Positions 8,357 to 16,027 of a stretch of DNA of 64,000 nt are shown in pieces. The notes under the pieces are model-generated. The model did no database searches. It had not been told where the DNA came from and was given only the letters and a program-made list of their open reading frames with translations. How positions within the stretch are numbered: position 1 is the first letter of the stretch; each line of letters begins with the position of its first letter. The DNA is taken from NCBI RefSeq assembly GCF_007827695.1, contig NZ_VITA01000001.1, positions 310,001 through 374,000 of the forward strand. Reading direction: 5' to 3'. The translations under genes and the position numbers were made by a program. Source of the DNA: Sinorhizobium medicae. Its GTDB lineage: Bacteria > Pseudomonadota > Alphaproteobacteria > Rhizobiales > Rhizobiaceae.

Positions 8357-9751
8357 TCACCCCGCTGGAAACATCACTTCCACCTTCAACCCAAGACCAC
8401 CCTCGCCCTCCTCGAGCCGCATTCTCCCGCCGTAGAGCTCGGCTATTTCCTCGACGATCGGCAGGCCGAGCCCCGTACCGGGCGCCTCTTCGCCGCCGCG
8501 CCGGAAACGCTTGAGCGCCGCCTCGCGCATGTCAGGCGGAATGCCCGGGCCATTGTCTTCCACTTCCAGCAGGACCGAGTGGTCGCAGCTCCCGACGCGC
8601 ACGGTCACCTCCGCCCCGCGACCGGCATAGAGCAGAGCATTGCCGATCAGGTTCTTCAGGAGTTCGCCGACAAGCAGGGGCTCGGCGCGGACCCAGTGCT
8701 CGCCTTCTCCGGCAAAGCCGAGGTCAATGCCGGCTTCGCCCGCCGCAGGCACGTGATCTGCCGTGACGGTGCGGGCGAGCCCGGCGAGGTCGACCCGCTC
8801 CAGTCCCCGCGCCTCGTTCCGGCCCGCGGCATCGATCTTCGCCATCAGCAGGAGCTGCGCGAGAATGCGCTCGGCATCGGCGACGGCTTCGTCCGCCCTC
8901 ATCGCGGCCGCCCGGGTTTCCTCGATCGTGGTCGCGCGCTGCGCCAACGCAAGCTGCGTGCGAATGATCGCGAGCGGGGTTCTGAGCTGATGGCTGGCAT
9001 TGCCGGTGAAGTGCCGCAGCGCGTCGAGGGCCGATTGCAGGCGTACCATGAAGGAGTTGACGGTATCGACAAGCCCCTGAACTTCGTTGGGCACACGTTC
9101 GCGGATTGGGTGGAGGTCGTCGGGACTGCGCTCGGCGATCGCATCCCCAAGCCGGTAGAGCGGCCTCAGCGAGAAGGTGACGGCGACCCAGACGATTATT
9201 GCCGCCCCGGCGATCATCAGCGCCAGACGCAAGGCCGATCTGATGAGGATCGTCCGCGCGAGCCGGCGGCGGGCGATCGTCGTTTCGGCGACGGTGACGA
9301 CGAAGGGAACGGAGTTGACGCCCGTTGAGGCGGAGCGGCGAAGCTCTGCGACACGAATGGGCTCGCCGCGAAACACAGCATCGGCGAAGCTCGTCGACTG
9401 TCCGGTATTCTCGGAGAGTGACGGCAGCGTCTGGTACCCGGTGATGAACGCGCCGGGCGGGCCATCCACCCGGTAAAACACCCGATCCTGTGCCGCAGAT
9501 GTCAGCATTTCGAGCGCGACATAGGGAATGTCGACCTCCAGCGAACCGTCCTCGGCGACGACCACACGCTCGGCGATCGCCAGGGCCGATCCGGCCAGCA
9601 CCCGGTCCGAGACGGCGTTCGCCGTCTTGACGGCCTCCCTGTATGTGTCCGCCAGCGCGACGACGCCGATCACGGCTGTCGAGATCAAGAGCCAGCCGAG
9701 CAGCCTGCGCCGGAGCGAATAGACGCCTTTCCTTATCCCGGAGACGTTCAT
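8357..9751 (-). CDS. Two-component sensor histidine kinase (TctE-like)
   Basis: A 464-residue membrane kinase. A first membrane helix lies near residues 15-35 (LLGWLLISTAVIGVVALA) and a second near 170-195. Between them is a periplasmic domain of TctE/QseC type (2CSK_N-like). Cytoplasmic HAMP-like linker, dimerisation helix with phospho-acceptor HQLRTPL near residue 254, N box LIGNALLY, and G boxes DNGPGIP and GTGLGLPI follow in the usual order. Its ATG overlaps the response-regulator stop by four bases (ATGA), so the two are translationally coupled. Proximity to TctCBA suggests sensing of a carboxylate, possibly with the lone binding protein at 10503. Confidence 0.92.
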   Translation of the reverse strand: MNVSGIRKGVYSLRRRLLGWLLISTAVIGVVALADTYREAVKTANAVSDRVLAGSALAIAERVVVAEDGSLEVDIPYVALEMLTSAAQDRVFYRVDGPPGAFITGYQTLPSLSENTGQSTSFADAVFRGEPIRVAELRRSASTGVNSVPFVVTVAETTIARRRLARTILIRSALRLALMIAGAAIIVWVAVTFSLRPLYRLGDAIAERSPDDLHPIRERVPNEVQGLVDTVNSFMVRLQSALDALRHFTGNASHQLRTPLAIIRTQLALAQRATTIEETRAAAMRADEAVADAERILAQLLLMAKIDAAGRNEARGLERVDLAGLARTVTADHVPAAGEAGIDLGFAGEGEHWVRAEPLLVGELLKNLIGNALLYAGRGAEVTVRVGSCDHSVLLEVEDNGPGIPPDMREAALKRFRRGGEEAPGTGLGLPIVEEIAELYGGRMRLEEGEGGLGLKVEVMFPAG

Positions 9752-10425
9752 TCGGGATCGGCCGTCTTGTCGAGATAATAGCCGATCCCCCGAGCGGTCC
9801 GGACGGTGAGGCCGTAGGGCGACAGCCGCTTGCGCAGGCGGCTCACATATTGCTCGATTGCATTCGGGCTCAGATCGTCGTCGAGGTCGGTCAACGATTG
9901 CACGATCGCATCCTTGGCGACGACCTTGCCGGCGCGCATGAACAGGAGCTCCAGGAGGCCGAGCTCACGCGCCGGGATCTCGATCGGCATTCCCGCCGAG
10001 GAGAAACTCCGCGTTGTCAAATCCAACGAGACCTCGCCGTAACTGACGACGGAAGCCCGCAATCCCGCCTGCCGCCGCAGGAGAACCCGCACGCGTGCCT
10101 CGAATTCGCCGATGTCGAACGGCTTGATCAGATAATCGTCGGCACCGAGATCCAGACCCTTGACCCGTTCTTCCGGCGCACCGCGAGCCGTCAGGATGAG
10201 AACCGCCGCACGATTTTGCCGTGCCCGCATGGCGCGCAGCACGTCCAGCCCGTCCATTTCCGGCAGGTTCAAATCCAGGATCACGAGGTCGAAACTCTCT
10301 GCCGCAGCGACCGCATGCGCCGATGCGCCGTCGCTCACGACATCGACGGCATAGCCGCTGCCGCGCAGAAGCGTTGAAAGGCCCTCCGCCAGAGCCCGAT
10401 TGTCTTCAACCAGCAAGATACGCAA
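9748..10425 (-). CDS. Response regulator, OmpR/PhoB family (TctD-like)
   Basis: A 225-residue regulator. The receiver domain has the acidic pair E7-D8, phospho-acceptor D51 in ILDLNLPEMDG, the threonine in ILTARG and the lysine in LIKPFD. The C-terminal winged helix (about 125-220) ends with YVSRLRKRLSPYGLTVRTARGIGYYL. It is the first gene of a two-gene operon with the sensor kinase and is divergent from the binding protein at 10503. OmpR-family proteins usually bind direct repeats with a 10-11 bp period; such a repeat (ATGTCAG twice) lies at 11613-11631, ahead of the tricarboxylate transporter. Confidence 0.93.
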   Translation of the reverse strand: MRILLVEDNRALAEGLSTLLRGSGYAVDVVSDGASAHAVAAAESFDLVILDLNLPEMDGLDVLRAMRARQNRAAVLILTARGAPEERVKGLDLGADDYLIKPFDIGEFEARVRVLLRRQAGLRASVVSYGEVSLDLTTRSFSSAGMPIEIPARELGLLELLFMRAGKVVAKDAIVQSLTDLDDDLSPNAIEQYVSRLRKRLSPYGLTVRTARGIGYYLDKTADPE

Positions 10426-10502
10426 TATCGCCTCTCCCCGGCAACATTCTATCGGTTGGGAGCTTGCTTGTGAACGGCAGCACTCTCAGGCATTGTGGTT
10501 TC

Positions 10503-11570
10503 ATGCGGTTCTTGATTTCTCTTGGTTTTTTGATTCTGTCGGCCGCGCTGGCCAAGGCTGCGCCGGCGTTTTTCCCGGCTCCCTCCGGTGACCCCGCCGC
10601 ACCAGTCCTGACCGTCTATTCCTCACTCGACGAGCCCTTGGCGAGACCGATGATCAAGGGCTTTCAAAGTGCCAATCCGGACGTCGCTGTCCGATATGAC
10701 GACATGCTGACCGGCGAGATCTACGACAGGATCGTCAGGGAAACCGATGCCGGAGAGAAAACCGCCGATTTCGCCTTTTCCTCCGCCATGGACCTGCAGG
10801 TCAAGCTCAGCAATGACGGCTATGCACAGCGCAGCGACCTGCCCATGAGCGGCCGCTGGCCGGCATGGGCGAACTGGCGCAACACGGCATACGCGCTGAC
10901 TTTCGAGCCGGCCGTCTTCGTCTACCACAAGCCGAGCTTCCGCAATGAGCGGCCGCCGGCGACACGCGCCGAATTCGTCGATTACCTCAAGCGCAAGGGC
11001 AATGCCGTCTTCGGCCGCATCGGCACCTACGACATCGAACGCTCCGGCGTCGGCTTCCTCTTCATGTCACGCGACCAGGAGCAGTTCGGCGACATCTGGA
11101 CGGTGATCCGGACGATGGGCGCAGCGGGCGTGAAACTCTATTCGACCAGTCAGGCGATCCTGGAGAGGATTTCGGACGGGCGGTTCGTGCTCGGCTACAA
11201 CATCCTCGGTTCCTATGCGGCCGACTGGGCATCGCGACATCCGGATGTCGGCATCGTGCTCCCGAAAGACTACACGGTCGTGATGTCGCGCATCGGATTA
11301 GTGCCGCAGGCTGCAGCCGAGCCGGAACTCGGCCGGCGATATCTTCAATTCTTCATGTCGAAGGAGGGCCAGACGATCATGGCGCGCGAGCTGCAGATTC
11401 CGGCCGTCAGCCCCGAAGTGGCCGGCGAGAACACGGCAAATACCATGCGAGAAATGCTCGGAGGCCAGTTGAAGCCCGTGCCGGTCAGCCCCGGCCTCAT
11501 TGTCTATCTCGATCAGGTCAAGCGGGCACGGCTGATCGCGCGCTGGAACGAGACGCTGCGATCGCAGTGA
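10503..11570 (+). CDS. Lone periplasmic solute-binding protein next to TctDE-like regulators
   Basis: A 355-residue protein with a clear signal peptide MRFLISLGFLILSAALAKA. The mature region resembles class II (Fe3+/AfuA or sulfate-type) binding proteins, with LTVYSSLDEPLARPMIKGF near the start and VYHKPSF and YLQFFMSKEGQ later. ATG 10503 is used because upstream codons have no signal peptide. No permease or ATPase accompanies it. It is divergent from the two-component genes with 77 bases between. A similar arrangement occurs beside TctDE-like systems elsewhere, where the binding protein may serve signalling rather than transport; that role is inferred here. No strong Shine-Dalgarno sequence is seen. 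Confidence 0.85.
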   Translation: MRFLISLGFLILSAALAKAAPAFFPAPSGDPAAPVLTVYSSLDEPLARPMIKGFQSANPDVAVRYDDMLTGEIYDRIVRETDAGEKTADFAFSSAMDLQVKLSNDGYAQRSDLPMSGRWPAWANWRNTAYALTFEPAVFVYHKPSFRNERPPATRAEFVDYLKRKGNAVFGRIGTYDIERSGVGFLFMSRDQEQFGDIWTVIRTMGAAGVKLYSTSQAILERISDGRFVLGYNILGSYAADWASRHPDVGIVLPKDYTVVMSRIGLVPQAAAEPELGRRYLQFFMSKEGQTIMARELQIPAVSPEVAGENTANTMREMLGGQLKPVPVSPGLIVYLDQVKRARLIARWNETLRSQ

Positions 11571-11612
11571 ACAGACGAGCACACAAACGAGTCATTTACG
11601 AGAAGCTGACTT

Positions 11613-11631
11613 GATGTCAGGTTAATGTCAG
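11613..11631 (+). promoter_or_regulatory. Candidate response-regulator direct repeat upstream of tctC
   Basis: GATGTCAG at 11613-11620 and AATGTCAG at 11624-11631 form a direct repeat with an 11-bp period, typical of OmpR/PhoB-family binding. The block is embedded in an imperfect inverted repeat AGCTGAC...GTCAGCT. It lies about 175 bases before the tctC start, in an otherwise featureless 235-base gap. TctD-like binding is inferred. Confidence 0.5.
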
Positions 11632-11805
11632 CTTTCTATGTTGCTTAAGGTCGTCGGCGAACCGTGGAGGCGGAACGCCGGCAGCGTATCGGGAGGAATC
11701 ACCAATCCGGTCTAAGGTCGTCGCTGATGCCGGCCAGCCGCTTCTCCCCTTCGCGAACGATAATCAACGTGCGCGTGACGAAGCGCGCCTCACGGAGGAC
11801 CGACC

Positions 11806-12750
11806 TTGAAACACGTCTTTCTCGCATCCATTCTCGCCGGCGCCCTTGCTTTGCCGGTCTATGCCGCCGACTACACGATTATCGCACCGGCCAATCCCGG
11901 CGGCGGCTGGGATCAGACCGCCCGCTCCATGCAGACCGTCATGCAGCAGGAAGGTATTTCCGGCAACGTGCAGGTTCAAAACGTTCCGGGCGCCGGTGGT
12001 ACGATCGGCCTTGCCCAGTTCGCCAGCCAGCAGAAGGGCAACCCTAATGCGCTCCTCGTCGGCGGTTACGTCATGGTCGGCGCCATCCTCACCAACAATT
12101 CTCCGGTCAGCCTCAAGGACGTGACGCCGATCGCGCGGCTCACGGGCGAATATGAGGCGATCGTCGTTCCCGCCTCTTCCGAGATCCAGACGATGAAAGA
12201 CCTCGTCGAAGCGTTGAAAAAGGATCCGGGCGCGGTTTCCTGGGCAGGCGGCTCGGCCGGCGGGACCGACCACATCGCGGTTGGCCTTATCGCCAAGGCA
12301 GCCGGGGTCGACCCGACCAAGATCAACTACATCGCCTATTCCGGCGGCGGCGAGGCGCTTGCTGCGATTCTCGGCAGCCAGGTGACCGCCGGCATCTCCG
12401 GCTACGGCGAATTCGAATCCCAGGTGAAGGCCGGCACGCTGCGTCTTCTCGCCGTGTCCAGCGCCGAGCGCATCGAGGGCATAGACGCCCCGACGCTGAA
12501 GGAATCCGGCGTCGATGTCGTTGTCGAGAACTGGCGCATGGTCGCCGCCGCCCCGGGCCTTACCGACGAACAGAAGACCGCCGTCGAAGCCGATGTCGAG
12601 AAGCTTGCGAAATCTGCTGGCTGGCAGGAAGTGCTGAAGACCAAGGGTTGGCAGGATACCTATCTCGCAGGAGATGCTTTCGAGGAACAGCTCGCCAAGG
12701 ACATCTCCGCCACGGAAACCGTCCTGAAGGACATCGGGCTGGTCAAATGA
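11806..12750 (+). CDS. tctC: Tripartite tricarboxylate transporter binding protein
   Basis: A 314-residue periplasmic protein with signal peptide (M)KHVFLASILAGALALPVYA before ADYTII. Family marks of TctC/Bug proteins are PANPGGGWDQTARSMQ near the start and the NVPGAGGTIGLAQFA loop. The start codon is TTG, chosen because GGAGG lies eight bases upstream and the signal peptide begins exactly there. The stop overlaps the tctB start (AATGA). With tctB and tctA it forms a complete secondary transporter for citrate or a related carboxylate, probably controlled by the TctDE-like pair upstream. Confidence 0.92.
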   Translation: MKHVFLASILAGALALPVYAADYTIIAPANPGGGWDQTARSMQTVMQQEGISGNVQVQNVPGAGGTIGLAQFASQQKGNPNALLVGGYVMVGAILTNNSPVSLKDVTPIARLTGEYEAIVVPASSEIQTMKDLVEALKKDPGAVSWAGGSAGGTDHIAVGLIAKAAGVDPTKINYIAYSGGGEALAAILGSQVTAGISGYGEFESQVKAGTLRLLAVSSAERIEGIDAPTLKESGVDVVVENWRMVAAAPGLTDEQKTAVEADVEKLAKSAGWQEVLKTKGWQDTYLAGDAFEEQLAKDISATETVLKDIGLVK

Positions 12751-13238
12751 ACAAGGGGAACAACCCTTCCGTCGAAACGCGCCGCCCCGACAGGGCGGCG
12801 CTGATCATCGCCGTCGTCCTGGCGGCAATTGCCGCGGTCATCTTCTGGGACGTGTCGCGCCTCACCGGACTTGCCGGCTACTCTCAGGTCGGGCCTATGA
12901 CCGTGCCCTATGCGATCGCCTGCTGTCTCATCGCGCTTGCGGTCTGGACGGCGATAGAGGCCTGGCGTGGCGACTTCCCCGAACGTGAGCACCAACAGGC
13001 AGGCCCGGTCGTCTGGATCGTCGCCGGCCTTGCGGCGCAGATGCTGCTCTTGAACACGCTCGGTTTCTCGATCGCCACCGGCATTCTCTTCGCCCTCACG
13101 GCCCGCGGCTTCGGCAAACGCAGACTGTGGCTGACCGTGCCGGTCGGCATTGCGTTCAGCTTCGCCGTATGGGCGGTATTCGCCAAGCTCCTGCAATTGT
13201 CGCTGCCCGCAGGGCCGCTTGAACGCCTGTTCTTCTAA
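12747..13238 (+). CDS. tctB: Tripartite tricarboxylate transporter small membrane subunit
   Basis: A 163-residue integral membrane protein with four hydrophobic segments, starting with [20 protein letters not shown] near residue 20. It ends with hydrophobic helices and a short LERLFF tail. ATG 12747 overlaps the tctC stop by four bases; the larger frame from 12648 would run inside tctC and is not used. Size, membrane pattern and place between tctC and tctA identify it. TctB proteins are poorly conserved, so the name relies partly on context. Confidence 0.9.
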   Translation: MNKGNNPSVETRRPDRAALIIAVVLAAIAAVIFWDVSRLTGLAGYSQVGPMTVPYAIACCLIALAVWTAIEAWRGDFPEREHQQAGPVVWIVAGLAAQMLLLNTLGFSIATGILFALTARGFGKRRLWLTVPVGIAFSFAVWAVFAKLLQLSLPAGPLERLFF

Positions 13239-13252
13239 AGAGGCCGACGACC

Positions 13253-14770
13253 ATGGGTACTTTCGATTTCCTGTTGCAGGGGCTGCTGGTCGCTGCCCAG
13301 CCGATGAACCTGCTCTACGCCCTGATCGGCGTAACGCTTGGTACCGCCGTCGGCGTGCTGCCCGGCATCGGCCCCGCATTGACCGTCGCACTGCTTCTGC
13401 CGGTCACCTATCAGCTCGATCCGGCCGGGTCGCTCATCATGTTCGCCGGTATCTATTATGGCGGCATGTATGGGGGCTCGACCACGTCGATCCTGCTCAA
13501 CACGCCCGGCGAAAGCGCTTCGATCGTCACCGCGCTCGAGGGCAACAAGATGGCGCGCGCCGGCCGCGGTGGCCCAGCGCTCGCCACTGCGGCGATCGGA
13601 TCCTTCGTCGCCGGCCTCATCGCCACCCTCGGCCTCGCCTTCATTGCGCCCTATATCGTCAAGCTGGCGCTCGTCTTCGGACCACGCGAATATTTCGCGT
13701 TGATGGTGCTCGCCTTCGTGACCGTCTCGTCCGCCTTCGGTGACTCGACGCTGCGTGGGCTCACCTCGCTTTTCGTCGGCTTGACCCTGGCCTGTATCGG
13801 CATCGACCAGCTGACCGGCCAGGCGCGCCTTTCCTTCGGAGTACCCGACCTCCTCGACGGCATCGAGGTGACCACGCTCGCTGTCGCCATGTTCGCCATC
13901 GGCGAGACGCTGTTCATCGCTGCGCAAGGCGACCGCGGTCCGGACAAGGTGGAAGCGGTCAAGGGCTCGGTCTGGATGAATGCCGCGGATTGGGGGCGCT
14001 CCTGGAAGCCGTGGCTGCGCGGCACCTTTATCGGCTTTCCTATCGGCGCCATGCCGGCCGGCGGCGCCGAGATCGGCACCTTTCTCTCCTATGCAGCCGA
14101 GAAGCGCCTGACCAAGCACCCGGAAGAATTCGGCAACGGCGCCATCGAAGGCGTTGCAGGTCCCGAGGCCGCCAACAACGCATCCGCGGCGGGTACGCTT
14201 GTGCCGCTCCTGACGCTCGGCCTGCCGACGACCGCTACCGCTGCGATCATGCTGGCTGGGTTCCAGCAATACGGGCTGCAGCCGGGGCCGCTGCTTTTCG
14301 CCACCAATCCGCAGCTTGTCTGGGGCCTTATCGCCAGCCTTCTTATCGCGAATTTCATGCTGCTCGTCCTCAACCTGCCGTTGATCGGCCTCTGGGTGAA
14401 GCTCTTGACGATCCCGAAGCCGTGGCTCTATGCGGGCATCCTGCTTTTCGCGACGCTCGGCACCATCGGCGCCAACCCTTCCGTCTTCGAGCTCGGAATG
14501 CTGCTCGCCTTCGGCCTGCTCGGTTACGTCATGCGCATCTTCGGCTATCCGATCGCGCCGGTCGTCGTCGGCCTCATTCTGGGGCCGCTTGCTGAGCAGC
14601 AGCTCCGCAGGGCGCTTTCGATCAGCCAGGGGGACGTTACCGTGCTCTTCACCTCGCCGATCGCGGCAGTGCTCCTGGTGATTGCCGCGCTTGCCTTGAT
14701 CGTGCCGCTTATCCTCAGAGCCCGTGGACGCGGTGAAATGCTTGCCCAGCTCGCCGCCAGCGAAGACTGA
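13253..14770 (+). CDS. tctA: Tripartite tricarboxylate transporter large membrane subunit
   Basis: A 505-residue permease of the TctA family. The family signature appears as [20 protein letters not shown] near residue 32 and [21 protein letters not shown] near residue 67, with a second symmetric copy as [20 protein letters not shown] near residue 300. About ten to twelve membrane helices follow. It starts 14 bases after tctB. It imports a carboxylate with a cation gradient, using TctC as its periplasmic receptor. A second full TctCBA set occurs at 47432-50598. Confidence 0.95.
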   Translation: MGTFDFLLQGLLVAAQPMNLLYALIGVTLGTAVGVLPGIGPALTVALLLPVTYQLDPAGSLIMFAGIYYGGMYGGSTTSILLNTPGESASIVTALEGNKMARAGRGGPALATAAIGSFVAGLIATLGLAFIAPYIVKLALVFGPREYFALMVLAFVTVSSAFGDSTLRGLTSLFVGLTLACIGIDQLTGQARLSFGVPDLLDGIEVTTLAVAMFAIGETLFIAAQGDRGPDKVEAVKGSVWMNAADWGRSWKPWLRGTFIGFPIGAMPAGGAEIGTFLSYAAEKRLTKHPEEFGNGAIEGVAGPEAANNASAAGTLVPLLTLGLPTTATAAIMLAGFQQYGLQPGPLLFATNPQLVWGLIASLLIANFMLLVLNLPLIGLWVKLLTIPKPWLYAGILLFATLGTIGANPSVFELGMLLAFGLLGYVMRIFGYPIAPVVVGLILGPLAEQQLRRALSISQGDVTVLFTSPIAAVLLVIAALALIVPLILRARGRGEMLAQLAASED

Positions 14771-14916
14771 TCAATCCCTCGCCAGAGGAGGTCCGGTCGG
14801 CTGCGGCCATCGGGCCTGCCGTCTTTGCATGGCTGGCCTGAGGTTTTGTGCATTGCAAAACAACCCTGCCGGGACCATCTTTTGCTCATCGAATAGAAAA
14901 CGAAAGCGAGCAAGAG

Positions 14917-15081
14917 ATGACCAGCAAGAACCGCATGGGCTTTATCGGCCGCGCCTTCGCCGTGCTCGGTGCCGCAACCGCTGCAGCCGCTGCCGTTGAA
15001 GGGCACCGCCGGCCCAAGGCACAGGATCTCCGTACCCTCGGCATCGATCCGGCAAGCTTCCCGGGCAACCGCCACGGCTGA
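14917..15081 (+). CDS. Small hypothetical protein (54 residues)
   Basis: A short protein starting MTSKNRMGFIGRAFAVLGAA and ending near DLRTLGIDPASF. It has one alanine-rich weakly hydrophobic helix and a basic linker (GHRRPKAQ). Short rhizobial proteins ending with a 'DLRxLGIDPxxF' motif are familiar to me, but their function is unknown. ATG 14917 follows a purine-rich stretch (AAGCGAGCAAGAG). It lies between tctA and repeat copy A (15097-15201), whose element begins 15 bases after the stop. Confidence 0.6.
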   Translation: MTSKNRMGFIGRAFAVLGAATAAAAAVEGHRRPKAQDLRTLGIDPASFPGNRHG

Positions 15082-15096
15082 CATGGCGGGTGGCAT

Positions 15097-15201
15097 ACTG
15101 CATGCTTCCTTTAGTCGGATCCGATTGGAGGACAAAATCATGCAGCAGATCAAAGTGCTACAGCGACCTTTGTGCGTCTGATAAGACGCACGGCGCTGTA
15201 G
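15097..15201 (+). repeat. Leader-ORF/hairpin repeat element, copy A
   Basis: The element has, in order, a GCATG box, the near-palindrome GTCGGATCCGAT, a Shine-Dalgarno GGAGGACAAAA, and a 13-codon frame at 15140-15181 encoding MQQIKVLQRPLCV. A two-part hairpin ends it: outer stem CTACAGCG/CGCTGTAG, inner stem GTGCGTCT/AGACGCAC with loop GATA. The in-frame stop TGA and the next triplet TAA lie across the loop. Copies B (22618) and C (25236, other strand) are nearly identical; copy D (4384) is diverged. This copy runs towards the convergent DUF6065 gene and has no co-directional gene after it. Confidence 0.85.
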
Positions 15202-15289
15202 CCGCCAAGCCGTAAAAATGAAGTGGACAGGATCGCGCCGCCATGGCCGACGCCTCCTTCGTTTGGGGAACGGCCTTCCCTAACGATCG

Positions 15290-16018
15290 TCAGCCGAAGG
15301 GCTTTAGTCTCAATCGGCTGCGGTGATCCGCCGGCCCGTTGCGCCCGGACGGGCACACCCCGCGAAAATAAGACTTCTGCCACTTCTCCCGGACCGCATC
15401 GGAGTTCGGGTCGCTCAGTCCCTCGTTGAAACTGTTCCGGCTGTCCGACCAGGCCTTGTATTCGCCTTCGAGCTCCGGATTCTCCGACAGCTTGCGCATT
15501 TCGGGTGTAACGGCCTCAAGCCCGCCGCGCGAGACCGGAAAGATGTGACAGATCGGCTCGCCCGCTTCGAACCGGATCCAGTGCCCCGCCCGGGTGAACT
15601 GCCAATTCATGGTGAAGGTGTAGGGCGACCAATCGGTCTCGATGATACCCGTCAGTGCCGCGATGCCGTCCTTCGGCCTGTTCAACGGCCCCGTCACGAA
15701 CAGGTCGGTTCCGCCGTCCGCCTTGAACAGGCATGGAATATGAAAGGTCAGCGTTCCGCTTCCGAAGTGGCTGACTGCGGGCGCATGCGTGCCCGGATCC
15801 GGTTCAATGCGAACGGCATTCTCGCGTACGCCTCCATCCCACACCGTGGAAAAGCCGGCCTGGTTCAGAATTTCCCACCCATGCGCATTCGCAATGTTCA
15901 AGGGCAGGCAACGGTAGGCAAAGCGCTGGTTTGTCCTGTTCATCCAATCACGCTCCAGTGGAGCGGGACGGATGGTCAGTTCATGTCCGTCGATCACATA
16001 GGCGGTCAATCTCTTCAT
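15290..16018 (-). CDS. DUF6065 family protein
   Basis: A 242-residue soluble protein starting MKRLTAYVIDGHELTIRPAP, with WEILNQAGFSTVWDGG near residue 50, WSPYTFTMNWQFTRAGHW near residue 130 and FEAGEPICHIFPV near 150. This layout matches what I know as DUF6065, a family of unknown function. No signal peptide or membrane segment is seen. It is downstream of and co-oriented with the autotransporter (10 bases apart), so the two may be cotranscribed, though nothing else links them. Family assignment is from memory of the pattern and should be treated as moderately sure. Confidence 0.7.
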   Translation of the reverse strand: MKRLTAYVIDGHELTIRPAPLERDWMNRTNQRFAYRCLPLNIANAHGWEILNQAGFSTVWDGGVRENAVRIEPDPGTHAPAVSHFGSGTLTFHIPCLFKADGGTDLFVTGPLNRPKDGIAALTGIIETDWSPYTFTMNWQFTRAGHWIRFEAGEPICHIFPVSRGGLEAVTPEMRKLSENPELEGEYKAWSDSRNSFNEGLSDPNSDAVREKWQKSYFRGVCPSGRNGPADHRSRLRLKPFG

Positions 16019-16027
16019 GCGGAATAT

